A program made the translations under genes and the position numbers. Positions 26,110 through 34,146 of a stretch of 64,000 nt of DNA are shown here, piece by piece. A model generated the notes under the pieces. That model was not told where the DNA came from and did no database searches. It worked only from the letters and a program-made list of their open reading frames with translations. Source of the DNA: SYFT01 sp964471115 (lineage in GTDB: Bacteria > Acidobacteriota > Vicinamibacteria > Vicinamibacterales > SCN-69-37); contig CAYYFE010000002.1 in assembly GCA_964471115.1 (NCBI GenBank), positions 1 through 64,000 of the forward strand, given 5' to 3'. Every line of letters starts with the position of its first letter. Positions within the stretch are counted from its first letter, which is position 1.

Positions 26110-26192
26110 TGGACCCAGGCCCCTCCGGACCCTGGACCCTGGACCCTCGGACCCTGGACCCCGCCGGACCTCGGACCCGTCGGACCCCGGAC
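26110..26192. repeat. Degenerate GGACCC(T) tandem repeat
   Basis: About ten copies of a 7-9 bp unit (CTGGACC, TCGGACC and variants) fill the spacer between the aldo/keto reductase stop and the rpmE start. The spacer is therefore mostly repeat, and rpmE's promoter would lie in or beside it. Confidence 0.85.
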
Positions 26193-26201
26193 CCAAAGTC
26201 C

Positions 26202-27170
26202 TTATTTTTCAACCACGTAACCCCTGTCCCACCGGAACGGCCTGAGCTGAGCGACCAGGTCGGCCGGCAGGCCCTGACCGTCGCCGCAGGCCATGTTGGC
26301 CTCCACGTGCGCGGGCCGGCGCATGCCCGGAATGACCGTGCTGACGGCCGGGTGCGACAGGATGAACCGCAGCGCCATCTGCGGCAGGGTCATGCCGGCG
26401 GGCACCAGCGGCCGGAGCCGGTCGACGCGGTCGACCGCTTCGGCGAGCCGGTCCGGCGGAAAGTAGTTGTTGCGGAAGTCGCCGTCAGGCCACCGGGTGT
26501 CTTTCGTGAGGGTGCCCGTGAGGCTGCCTTCATCGAGCGGCACCCGCGCGATGACCGCAATCTTCATCTCCTGGCACAGCGGAAACAACGTGTCTTCCGG
26601 ATGTTGATCGAAGATGTTGTGCACCACCTGCACGCTGTCGACCAGGCCGGTGCGCAGCGCCTCGATCACGTTGGTGGGATCCCAGCGGTTGATCGAAATG
26701 CCGAACGCGCGAATCTTGCCCGCGCGCTTGAGCTGTAACGCGCCTTCCATCCAGTCATCGAGTTCCGCCCACTCATCGGTCCACACGTGCAGTTGCTGCA
26801 CGTCGATCCGATCAACGCCCAGGTTCCTCAGGCTCGTGTCGGTGGCCTCGATCATCCAGTCCACGGGAAAGACATCGCCAAGGGCGTACTCGGGCTTCGC
26901 GGGCCACTTGCCGTTCTTCGGCGGAATCTTCGTGGCGACCACCAGCGCGCGGTCGCGATGCGCCGGCAGGACCTGGGCCAGCAGCTGTTCACTCTTGCCG
27001 TTGCCGTACGCCAGCGCAGTGTCGAAGAACGTGCACCCCAGTTCGATGCTCCGATGGAGCGCCGCCACCGACTCGGCGTCGTCGGAGCCGGTCCATCCGC
27101 CCATTCCCCACAGTCCGTACCCGACTTCCGAGACGGCCATCCCGGTGCTTCCGAACGCGCGCGTGTGCAT
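26202..27170 (-). CDS. Aldo/keto reductase
   Basis: The product is 322 aa, with the start at ATG 27170 (MHTRAFG). It is a cytosolic member of the AKR barrel family: FDTALAYGNGKSEQLL carries the Asp and catalytic Tyr, VVATKIPP the Lys, and DVQQLHVW the His. The C-terminal NADPH region is seen as LSHPAVSTVIPGMRRPAHVEAN. Such proteins reduce aldehydes or ketones; the closest recognised pattern is the general 'predicted oxidoreductase' branch. Unlike the Tat-exported relative at 12.9 kb, all four catalytic positions look intact. Confidence 0.9.
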   Translation of the reverse strand: MHTRAFGSTGMAVSEVGYGLWGMGGWTGSDDAESVAALHRSIELGCTFFDTALAYGNGKSEQLLAQVLPAHRDRALVVATKIPPKNGKWPAKPEYALGDVFPVDWMIEATDTSLRNLGVDRIDVQQLHVWTDEWAELDDWMEGALQLKRAGKIRAFGISINRWDPTNVIEALRTGLVDSVQVVHNIFDQHPEDTLFPLCQEMKIAVIARVPLDEGSLTGTLTKDTRWPDGDFRNNYFPPDRLAEAVDRVDRLRPLVPAGMTLPQMALRFILSHPAVSTVIPGMRRPAHVEANMACGDGQGLPADLVAQLRPFRWDRGYVVEK

Positions 27171-27196
27171 GCCCACAGCCTATCGCGCTCTGCGCA

Positions 27197-27266
27197 CCCG
27201 CCGTCGCCAAGGCTTCGGCGGGCGAGCCCCGCACTCCGCACTGCGCACTCCGCACTTCGCACTGAA
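27197..27266. repeat. Spacer hairpin and GCACTCC tandem repeat
   Basis: CCCGCCG/CGGCGGG (27197-27203/27216-27222) forms a 7-bp stem. It is followed by about five copies of a 7-8 bp unit (GCACTCC, GCACTGC, GCACTTC) between 27230 and 27263. No gene fits here. Confidence 0.65.
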
Positions 27267-27275
27267 TACTTCGTC

Positions 27276-27314
27276 TTGCGTAATACTACGTACTGCGATA
27301 TAACGGGGTACGTA
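27276..27314 (+). promoter_or_regulatory. Promoter and operator of the padR gene at 27314
   Basis: A TTGCGT (-35, 27276-27281) and a TATAAC (-10, 27299-27304) are separated by 17 bp. The expected RNA start falls at or a few bases before the ATG at 27314, so the transcript may be leaderless. A 7-bp dyad TACGTAC/GTACGTA (27287-27293/27308-27314) brackets the -10 box, an ideal place for PadR to repress its own gene. Confidence 0.55.
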
Positions 27315-27643
27315 TGGCCCGAAAACCCGATGACTCGCTGGCCGCGCTTGGCCGGTTCTCCGAGCCGGCGTTCAATATCCTCGTGGCGCTGGCCGAAGGT
27401 CCGAAACACGGCTACGCGATGACGCTCGACATCGAGGCCATGACCGGCGCCCGTCCGGGCCCCGGCACGCTGTATGGCGCCATCGCGCGGCTCGAACAGC
27501 GCAAGTGGATCGAGCCCCTGCCCGCCGACGACCGTCGGCGGCCCTACCGCCTCACACAGGCCGGCCAGAAGGTGCTGCGCGCCCGTCTCGACGCGCTCCG
27601 GCAGGTCACGAAGATCGCGCAGGCGCGGCTGGCGGACGCGTAG
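27314..27643 (+). CDS. PadR family transcriptional regulator
   Basis: The product is 109 aa. The PadR winged helix is plain: NILVALAEGPKHGYAMTLDIE, PGTLYGAIARLEQRKWIEP (recognition helix) and RPYRLTQAGQKVL (wing). It heads a small plus-strand operon whose next two genes encode membrane proteins rather than an ADOP permease, although those proteins share a short N-terminal module with an ADOP. Autoregulation through the dyad over its promoter is inferred. Confidence 0.9.
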   Translation: MARKPDDSLAALGRFSEPAFNILVALAEGPKHGYAMTLDIEAMTGARPGPGTLYGAIARLEQRKWIEPLPADDRRRPYRLTQAGQKVLRARLDALRQVTKIAQARLADA

Positions 27644-27652
27644 GGGTTGGTC

Positions 27653-28153
27653 ATGACGACGCGCCAACTGGTGCGACTGTACCCGGCGGCCTGGCGCCAG
27701 CGGTACGAAGAGGAATTCCTGGAGCTGACCGGCGACACGCCGCTCACGCTGCAGCAGGCCATCGACATCGTGTCCGGGGCCATTGATGCGCGACTGCGAC
27801 GAGGTGGCGCCCGCCCGGAGAACTCGGGTGATCAAAATGGAGGCCTTATGTTGAGAGTGCTGAAGTCCGAATGTCGGTCAGGTGGGTTGCGGATGTCTCG
27901 CCGGGACGGCCTGATGGGCGCGGCCTTGCTGCTGGCCGTCTCCGTCGTCTTTGCCGTCGCAGGCGCCTGGCTGCGGCGCGCGGGCTACCCGGACGCGGCC
28001 GAAGCCGTGCTCGCCATGTCGTTTCCGATGGCGATGACCGCGACGATGCCGTGGACGTTCATGAAGGGACAGCCGTGGCGCGCGCAGCTGGCCGTAGTGG
28101 GCGGGACCATGCTCATCCTTGCCGCCCTCGGGGCCGTGACGCTGTTGTTCTAA
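27653..28153 (+). CDS. Small membrane protein linked to PadR
   Basis: The product is 166 aa. The N-terminus LVRLYPAAWRQRYEEEFLEL is an amphipathic module, followed by a linker and about three membrane helices (near residues 88-110, 118-135 and 143-166). No known domain beyond that. It starts 9 bp after the padR stop. Position in the operon suggests its level is set by the PadR, possibly as a sensor or envelope-stress component, but nothing in the sequence proves a function. Confidence 0.75.
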   Translation: MTTRQLVRLYPAAWRQRYEEEFLELTGDTPLTLQQAIDIVSGAIDARLRRGGARPENSGDQNGGLMLRVLKSECRSGGLRMSRRDGLMGAALLLAVSVVFAVAGAWLRRAGYPDAAEAVLAMSFPMAMTATMPWTFMKGQPWRAQLAVVGGTMLILAALGAVTLLF

Positions 28154-28157
28154 ACGC

Positions 28158-28970
28158 GTGCTGACTCGACTGTCGCGCGCGATTGTCCGGCGATATCCGC
28201 CAGCTTGGCGGCAGCGCTACGAGTCTGAAGTACTTGCGCTGCTTGATGAGTCGCCCGCCCGGTGGCGCGACGTCGTGGAACTCGGGCGCGGTCTGCTGGT
28301 CGAACATGCGTACGCGTTGTTCACAGACGAGGGCCGACCCGTGCGAACGCAGTGGGTGCTTCACCTGAGTTGGCCTGCCGTCATCCTGACGCTGCTGGGC
28401 GGGGCCTGGTTGATCGGATTCGGACTCCGCGCGGCGGTCGGTGTGCCACCAGGCCTGGGCTCGCAGGCTCGCGCCTTTTTTCTCGCCCTGATGGTGTTCG
28501 CCATTGCCTGGGATGGGACGCAGTGGTGGCGGACGCGGCGTTTCCCGCGGCCAAGGCATCCGGTGTGGCTTGCAGTCGTCGCACTGATCGTGTGGTTCGT
28601 GTGTGTCATCGGTCTGGCATGGGCCGAGGTGGGGCCCTTACTCAGACAACCCGACTCCCGACTCGTCTCGCTTCACGCGGTGATGAATTTCTACCTCCTC
28701 TGGGTCGTTGTGTCCTCCTTCCTGGAAGCCCTGTGGCCCAGCGAGCGGCTGCTTGAGGCCCTTGGTCGCGTCGAGGTCGCCGAAAATGAACTGGCGCTGG
28801 CGCGGCAATGGGTGGCGGGGTGCCACGAGATGGCGGCCAAGGGTATCGTCTCGCCCCTCGACGACGCTGAAGCCACGGTGGCGCGATGGACGGCTGAACT
28901 GGCTGAGGCACGAAAGGCCGTCGCGGCACTCGGGTATCGGTCGAGGTTCCTGCCGTCCTCGGCGGTGTAA
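28158..28970 (+). CDS. Membrane protein sharing the Y-P-x-x-W-R-Q-R-Y module
   Basis: The product is 270 aa with a GTG start 4 bp after the previous stop. The N-terminus IVRRYPPAWRQRYESEVLAL is clearly related to that of the preceding gene, so the two probably arose by duplication of a module. Four membrane helices follow (about residues 72-94, 106-120, 135-155, 172-192). The C-terminus is a charged coiled coil (LLEALGRVEVAENELALARQ...) in the cytoplasm or periplasm. Function unknown. Confidence 0.75.
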   Translation: MLTRLSRAIVRRYPPAWRQRYESEVLALLDESPARWRDVVELGRGLLVEHAYALFTDEGRPVRTQWVLHLSWPAVILTLLGGAWLIGFGLRAAVGVPPGLGSQARAFFLALMVFAIAWDGTQWWRTRRFPRPRHPVWLAVVALIVWFVCVIGLAWAEVGPLLRQPDSRLVSLHAVMNFYLLWVVVSSFLEALWPSERLLEALGRVEVAENELALARQWVAGCHEMAAKGIVSPLDDAEATVARWTAELAEARKAVAALGYRSRFLPSSAV

Positions 28971-29008
28971 CACTCCGTTCGGCGCGATCAGCGGTACACT
29001 GCCCGCCG

Positions 29009-29031
29009 GGCGGACCACTGCCAGGTCCGCC
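29009..29031. terminator. GC-rich hairpin before the M28 peptidase gene
   Basis: GGCGGACC/GGTCCGCC pairs over 8 bp around a 7-nt loop, 15 bp before the ATG of the peptidase. There is no T-run, so it could be a weak terminator for the membrane-protein operon or a leader structure. Confidence 0.4.
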
Positions 29032-29046
29032 GAAGGGTCACGACTC

Positions 29047-30633
29047 ATGAAACGTCTCCTGTCGCTCCTCCTGCTCTCCGTTGTCACCGCCGGCGTCGCC
29101 GCGCAGTCACCCGAGCCCGTCGATCTCGCCGCGATCCAGAAGATCCGCGACGAAGGCATGAACCGCTCGGAAGTGATGAAACACCTCTTCCAGATCACCG
29201 ATGTCTCGGGGCCGCGCCTGCAGGGGTCGCCAGGAATTGAGGCGGCCGGGGACTGGGTGGTGAAGACGCTGCAGTCGTGGGGGCTGCAGAACGTGCGGAA
29301 GGAACGATTCCCCTTCGGCGTGGGCTGGTCGCTCAACAACTTCCACGCGACCATGCTCGGCGCGCAGGCGATGCCGCTGATTGGATACCCGAAGGCGTGG
29401 TCGAGTGGGACGACCGGGGTAGTCACCGCCGAGGTCGTCCGGCCGCTGATTGCCAACGCGCAGGACGCGGAGCAGTGGCGCGGGAAACTGCGCGGCAAGA
29501 TCGTCCTGACGCAGCCGGCGCGGGAAGTCCGCATGCTCGATGGACGCATCGTCCTGCGCATGACCGACAAGGAGATCGAGGAAGCGCTGACGCCGCCGGC
29601 CTCTGCGCCGGCTGGGCGGGCCGGTGGGGCAGGCGCTGCTCGCGCGGGTGGCGCCGGCCGTGGCGCGGCAGCCGCTCCGGCGTTCAACGTGACCGAGTTC
29701 TACCAGTCGGAAGGCGTCGTGGCGCTCTTCGACCGAGGATCGAACAGCGACATGAGCGCCGGCGGCAGTGATCTCAGCTGGCAGACGCAGCGTGTGGATG
29801 GCGGCACCATCTTCCTGGGTGCCGGCGGATCCCGCGTGGCCGATCAGGCGGGCAAGGGACTCCCTCAGGTCACCCTGGCCGTCGAACACTACAACCGCAT
29901 GGTGCGACTGCTCGACGAGGGACTGCCGGTCCGCGTCGAGCTGAACCTCAACGTGACGTTCCACCCGGAAACGCCCGAGCGGCCGAACGGCTTCAACATC
30001 ATCGGCGACCTGCCCGGCACCGATCTGGCCGACGAGATTGTGCTGATTGGCGCCCACTTCGATTCGTGGCACGCGGCCACCGGCGCCACCGACAACGCGA
30101 CCGGCAGCGCGGCGATGATGGAAGTCTTGCGGATCATCAAGGCCGCGGGCCTTCGACCGCGCCGCACGATTCGCATCGCGCTCTGGGGCGCCGAGGAACA
30201 AGGGCTGATCGGTTCGCGCACGTACGCCGAGAAGTACCTCGGAACCCCTGACAAGCCAGGGCCCGAGCAGGCGAGGCACACGGCCTACTTCAACATCGAC
30301 AACGGCACCGGCCGCATCCGCGGCATCTGGATGCAGAGCAATCCGCATGTGGCGCCGATCTTCGGCGCGTGGATTGCGCCGCTGAAAGATCTCGGGGTGG
30401 AGATTCTCGGGCCACGGTCGGTCACCAGCACGGACCACACGAGCATCGATCGCGCCGGCGTCCCTGCGTTCCAGTTCGTGCAGGAGCGCCTGGAGTACAA
30501 CTCGCGGACCCACCACTCGAACATGGATTTTTATGACCGCGTGCAGGTCGAGGACATGAAGCAGATGGCGACGGTGGCCGCGGTCTTCGCGTATCAGGCC
30601 GCGATGCGAGACGGGAAGCTGCCGAGAAAATGA
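29047..30633 (+). CDS. Secreted M28 family metallopeptidase with PA domain
   Basis: The product is 528 aa. A signal peptide (MKRLLSLLLLSVVTAGVAAQ) precedes a PA-type lid region with an unusual Gly/Ala/Arg-rich insert near residues 188-215. The M28 zinc site then appears as GAHFDSWH (His, Asp), DNATGSAA (bridging Asp), GAEEQGLIGS (catalytic and ligand Glu) and TDHTSID (final His). M28 enzymes are aminopeptidases or carboxypeptidases on secreted peptides. The gene ends R-K-TGA, with the stop at the left foot of a long palindrome shared with the convergent gene. Confidence 0.92.
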   Translation: MKRLLSLLLLSVVTAGVAAQSPEPVDLAAIQKIRDEGMNRSEVMKHLFQITDVSGPRLQGSPGIEAAGDWVVKTLQSWGLQNVRKERFPFGVGWSLNNFHATMLGAQAMPLIGYPKAWSSGTTGVVTAEVVRPLIANAQDAEQWRGKLRGKIVLTQPAREVRMLDGRIVLRMTDKEIEEALTPPASAPAGRAGGAGAARAGGAGRGAAAAPAFNVTEFYQSEGVVALFDRGSNSDMSAGGSDLSWQTQRVDGGTIFLGAGGSRVADQAGKGLPQVTLAVEHYNRMVRLLDEGLPVRVELNLNVTFHPETPERPNGFNIIGDLPGTDLADEIVLIGAHFDSWHAATGATDNATGSAAMMEVLRIIKAAGLRPRRTIRIALWGAEEQGLIGSRTYAEKYLGTPDKPGPEQARHTAYFNIDNGTGRIRGIWMQSNPHVAPIFGAWIAPLKDLGVEILGPRSVTSTDHTSIDRAGVPAFQFVQERLEYNSRTHHSNMDFYDRVQVEDMKQMATVAAVFAYQAAMRDGKLPRK

Positions 30634-30691
30634 CGTCGGGTGGCTTTTTCGCCCTAAGCGTCGCCGAAAAAGCCACCCGACGTTTTCTCTC
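30624..30691. terminator. Long palindromic bidirectional terminator
   Basis: Perfect 18-bp arms 30634-30651 and 30665-30682 enclose a 13-nt loop, with TTTTCTC after the stem on both strands. It serves the convergent M28 gene and the LplT-Aas fusion gene, and its arms encode the last residues of the latter. The left foot AGAAAATGA resembles the foot of the REP elements. Confidence 0.8.
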
Positions 30692-33600
30692 TCGCCAGCG
30701 CCCGAAGCGCGCGCAGGTCCGTCTTGCCGGTCCCCAGCGTCGGGATTGCGTCGATCGGAATCAGGTGCTCACGTTTGGGCAGCCACAGCCTGGGTAGGGT
30801 GGTGCCGTTCAGGCGACGCCAGAGTTCGTCGGGAGGCACGTCCTGACGCGTGTAGAAGACCACGAGTTTCTCGCCCTTGACGTCACACGGCACTGCCGTG
30901 ACCGCTGACGCCAGCTCGCCCAGCAGGTCGTTGATCGTGTCCTCCAGCCGGATGTGCGGCACCATCTCGCCGCCGATCTTGCTGAACCGCGCCAGCCGAT
31001 CCGTGATGAAGATGAAGCCATCGTCATCAATCCGCGCGATGTCGCCGGTGACGTACCAGCCGTCGCGGATGGCCTCCGCGGTGCGTGCGGGGTCGTCGAG
31101 GTAGCCCGCCATCATGTTGGGCCCCTTGACCAGCAGCAGTCCGTCTTCGTTGATCAGCGGGCCCTCGCCGGTGTCTGGATGGACGACCTTGGCCACCACG
31201 CCAGGGATCGGATGGCCGACCGACCCGGGCTTGGTGCCGACCTGGACTCGGCTGCCGACCGGCTGGTCGGGGATGTTGGCCGCGACGACCGGCGCCATTT
31301 CGGTGCAGCCATACCCTTCGAGCAGGCCGATACCAAACGTGTCCTTGAACGCCTTCGCCAGGGGCTCGCGCAGTTTCTCCGCGCCGACAATCGCGTACCG
31401 CAGATGCCGGAACTGCTGAGGGGTGCAGCGTCGCAGGTAACTCTGGCAGAACGTCGGCGTGCTGATGAGCATGCTGCCCCGGTATTGCTCGGCCAGCTCG
31501 CCGACGGTCTTGGCGTCCATCGGATTCGGGTGGTAGACGACCGAACAACCCGTGAGCAGCGGGAACCACAGTGTGCCGGTGAGGCCGAAGGAGTGGAAGA
31601 ACGGCAGAACGCCGACGAAACAGTCGTCTTCCCGCATGTGGAAGACCTGCGTGAGCGAGTCCACGTTCGACAGCAGATTGCCGTGTGTCAGGACCACACC
31701 TTTCGGAATGCCCGTGCTGCCGCTCGAGAAGATCACGGCGGCCGGGTCGCGTTGTTGCGGCGGCCGGCCCGGGTGGCGAGCCGCCAGCGCCCGGGCCGGC
31801 CACAGGCGGGCCATGACGAGGGCGTGCAGGCGCGCGGCCGTGCCGAAGGTGGATCGGAGGTCTTCGAGGAAGACCATGTCGTCGCTGGGCGGCAGGCCCG
31901 CCTTGTCGATGAACCGGCGCGAGGTGATGACCGTGCGGATTCCAGCCGCGGTCTTCGCCGCGTCGATGGCCTCGGCCCCGGCGGTGAAGTTGAGGTTCAC
32001 CGGAATGCGCCCGGCCAGCAGCGTCGCAATGTTCGCGACGGCACCGCCCACCGATGCCGGCAACAGCAGGCCCAGGTGTGTCTGGTCTCGCGAACGCTCC
32101 GCGATGGCCCTCGCCAGCAGCAGTGCGCCGGCCAACAGTCGGCCGTAGGTCAATCGCTGCTCGGTGCTGTCGGCGACGGCCAGTCGGCTCCAATGCCGTC
32201 GGGCGCTGCGGATGAAGTCGACAGGGAGGCTTGCGCTCGCCGGCCGCCGGCGTCTCACCGCTTCGACGCCCAGTTCAGCGACCGCCATGCGCGCGTCGGG
32301 GGCGGTCACACGGGCGGACAGCGGTTCGCCGAACGTGACGGTCACCGGATAGGGCAGGCGTTCAGGCCGTTTCCAGAAGAAGCGTCCGCGCTTGAAACTG
32401 AAGACCGAGCCCCACACGCGATCGAGGTAGACCGGAATCACCGGCACATCCAGGCCCTCGAGAATGCGCTCGAAGCCGCGGCGGAACGGCAGCAGATTGC
32501 CGGTGCGGGTGACCTGACCCTCGGGGAAGATGCAGACGACGTGGCCGTCGCGCAGTTCCTGCCGCGCGCGTGCGAGGGCGCGGTCGACATCGTCCTTGTC
32601 GCCCGCGGTGATCGGGATGCCGTGCAGCCGGCTCATCACCAGATGGACGCCGGGCAGGTGGTAGTACGGCCCATGAATCAGGAATCGGACGAAGCGCTCC
32701 ACCGAGGCGCCGACCAGCAGTCCATCCACCATCGACACGTGGTTGCACAGCAGCAGGGCGGGCCCGCGTTTCGGGACGTGTTCGCGTCCGACGACCGTGA
32801 TGCGGTAGATGGTGTGCGTCAGCAGCCAGAGCGTGAAGCGGATGAAGAAGGCCGGCAGGGTCAGCAGGACGTACACACCGGCGATGAGAGTGAAGACGCC
32901 GGCGGCGGCGAAGACGGCGGGCATCGACCATCCCAGGCGCGTGCCCAGGGCCCAGAGGACGGCCGAGGCCAGCAGGATGCCGACCGTCTGCATGACGTTG
33001 GCGGTGGCCAGGATGCGCCCGCGTTCGTGGGGTTCGGGCCGGTACTGCAGCAGCGCGTTGAGCGGCACGGCGAAGAAGCCGCCGGACAGGCCGAGCAGAC
33101 CCAGCCACAGCGCCGACCAGCCGTACGAGGCTGATGACGCGCCGAGCGCGAGCGCGAACACCCCCATGCCGAGCGAGCCAATGGGCACGAGCCCGAGTTC
33201 GATGTGGCTGCCCGAGAGTCTGCCGGCGAGCAGACTGCCGACGCCGATCCCGATGGCCAGCGCGGTGTAGAGCTGTGTGGCGGCGGCTTCGTTCACGCCG
33301 AGGGTGGTGGTGGCGTAGGGCAGCAGGGCCAGTTGCAGCAGTGCGCCGAGGAACCAGAAAAACGACGCGCCGACGGCGGTCATCCACAACGTGTGGTCGT
33401 GCCAGAGCCGGCGCAGGCCCGTGACGATCTCTCCCCAGGGCAGGGCCTGGAGGCGCGCGTGGGGCTGCGCCGCGGTGCCACGCGGGATGCGCAGGCTCGC
33501 GAGGGTGCCGGCGATGGCGATGGCGACCAGCACCAGGCCGATCACGTGTGGCGTGTCGCGGAACGCGGTGTAGACCAGTCCGCCGATCGACGTGCCGAGC

Positions 33601-34052
33601 ACGATGGCCACGAACGTGCTCATCTCCAGCAGGCCGTTGGCGCGCGACAGTTCTTCGTCGGGCAGCAGTTCGGGCACGATGCCGTACTTGGCCGGACTGA
33701 AGAACGTCGACTGCGTGGCCATCAGGAACAGCACGGCCAGGAGCGCCGGTACGTGCCCGGCCATCAGTGCGGGCACGGCGAGGCCCATGGCCACGACCTC
33801 GAGCCACTTCATCCAGACCAGGACCTGGCGTTTGCTGTGGCGATCGGCGAGGTGACCCGCGTAGCCGGAGAAGAGCAGGAAGGGCAGGATGAACACGGCG
33901 CCGACGAACGCCACGCCGTCGACCTCGCCCATGGTGTCCATGGCGAGAAAGGACACGACGATCTTGAAGACGTTGTCGTTGAAGGCCCCCAGGAACTGCG
34001 TCCACAGAAAGGGTGCCAGTCCGGGTCGTTCCAGTGTCCGCGAGTACCCCAA
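30654..34052 (-). CDS. LplT-PlsC-acyl ligase fusion (lysophospholipid transport and reacylation)
   Basis: The product is 1132 aa with three parts. An MFS transporter like LplT (residues 1-410, opening LWTQFLGAFNDNVFK) is followed by a PlsC-type acyltransferase (about 415-640; NHVSMVD is the H-x4-D motif and FPEGQVTRTG the glycerophosphate site). Last comes an AMP-forming acyl-ACP/CoA ligase (about 640-1130; FSSGSTGIPKG loop, YGCTEMAP, GWYVTGD). In E. coli, lplT and aas are separate and recycle lysophosphatidylethanolamine at the inner membrane; here one chain does the whole job. The only upstream start is TTG, so the N-terminus is uncertain. Confidence 0.9.
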   Translation of the reverse strand: MGYSRTLERPGLAPFLWTQFLGAFNDNVFKIVVSFLAMDTMGEVDGVAFVGAVFILPFLLFSGYAGHLADRHSKRQVLVWMKWLEVVAMGLAVPALMAGHVPALLAVLFLMATQSTFFSPAKYGIVPELLPDEELSRANGLLEMSTFVAIVLGTSIGGLVYTAFRDTPHVIGLVLVAIAIAGTLASLRIPRGTAAQPHARLQALPWGEIVTGLRRLWHDHTLWMTAVGASFFWFLGALLQLALLPYATTTLGVNEAAATQLYTALAIGIGVGSLLAGRLSGSHIELGLVPIGSLGMGVFALALGASSASYGWSALWLGLLGLSGGFFAVPLNALLQYRPEPHERGRILATANVMQTVGILLASAVLWALGTRLGWSMPAVFAAAGVFTLIAGVYVLLTLPAFFIRFTLWLLTHTIYRITVVGREHVPKRGPALLLCNHVSMVDGLLVGASVERFVRFLIHGPYYHLPGVHLVMSRLHGIPITAGDKDDVDRALARARQELRDGHVVCIFPEGQVTRTGNLLPFRRGFERILEGLDVPVIPVYLDRVWGSVFSFKRGRFFWKRPERLPYPVTVTFGEPLSARVTAPDARMAVAELGVEAVRRRRPASASLPVDFIRSARRHWSRLAVADSTEQRLTYGRLLAGALLLARAIAERSRDQTHLGLLLPASVGGAVANIATLLAGRIPVNLNFTAGAEAIDAAKTAAGIRTVITSRRFIDKAGLPPSDDMVFLEDLRSTFGTAARLHALVMARLWPARALAARHPGRPPQQRDPAAVIFSSGSTGIPKGVVLTHGNLLSNVDSLTQVFHMREDDCFVGVLPFFHSFGLTGTLWFPLLTGCSVVYHPNPMDAKTVGELAEQYRGSMLISTPTFCQSYLRRCTPQQFRHLRYAIVGAEKLREPLAKAFKDTFGIGLLEGYGCTEMAPVVAANIPDQPVGSRVQVGTKPGSVGHPIPGVVAKVVHPDTGEGPLINEDGLLLVKGPNMMAGYLDDPARTAEAIRDGWYVTGDIARIDDDGFIFITDRLARFSKIGGEMVPHIRLEDTINDLLGELASAVTAVPCDVKGEKLVVFYTRQDVPPDELWRRLNGTTLPRLWLPKREHLIPIDAIPTLGTGKTDLRALRALAREKTSGGFFGDA

Positions 34053-34070
34053 GCGGGTAGGACAATACCC

Positions 34071-34123
34071 CGAAAATGAGCTCGGAGGTCATTTCCAGGA
34101 AATGACCTCCGAGCTCATTTTCG
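34071..34123. repeat. REP palindrome upstream of the RAYT gene
   Basis: Arms 34071-34096 and 34098-34123 are perfect 26-bp reverse complements around a single base. Each arm contains one REP unit (AAATGA-CTCGGAGG-TCATTT type). It lies 23 bp before the transposase start and also in the upstream region of the LplT-fusion gene. Confidence 0.95.
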
Positions 34124-34146
34124 GTCTGTCTTGGCAAGGCTCTTGA

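Noticed and set aside
26110..26192. CRISPR or structured RNA
   Set aside because: The repeat is a short degenerate tandem unit with no spacers and no stable fold beyond random GC pairing.
29107..30516. Minus-strand 469-codon frame opposite the M28 peptidase
   Set aside because: No domain or start signal; the opposite strand has a complete zinc site and signal peptide.
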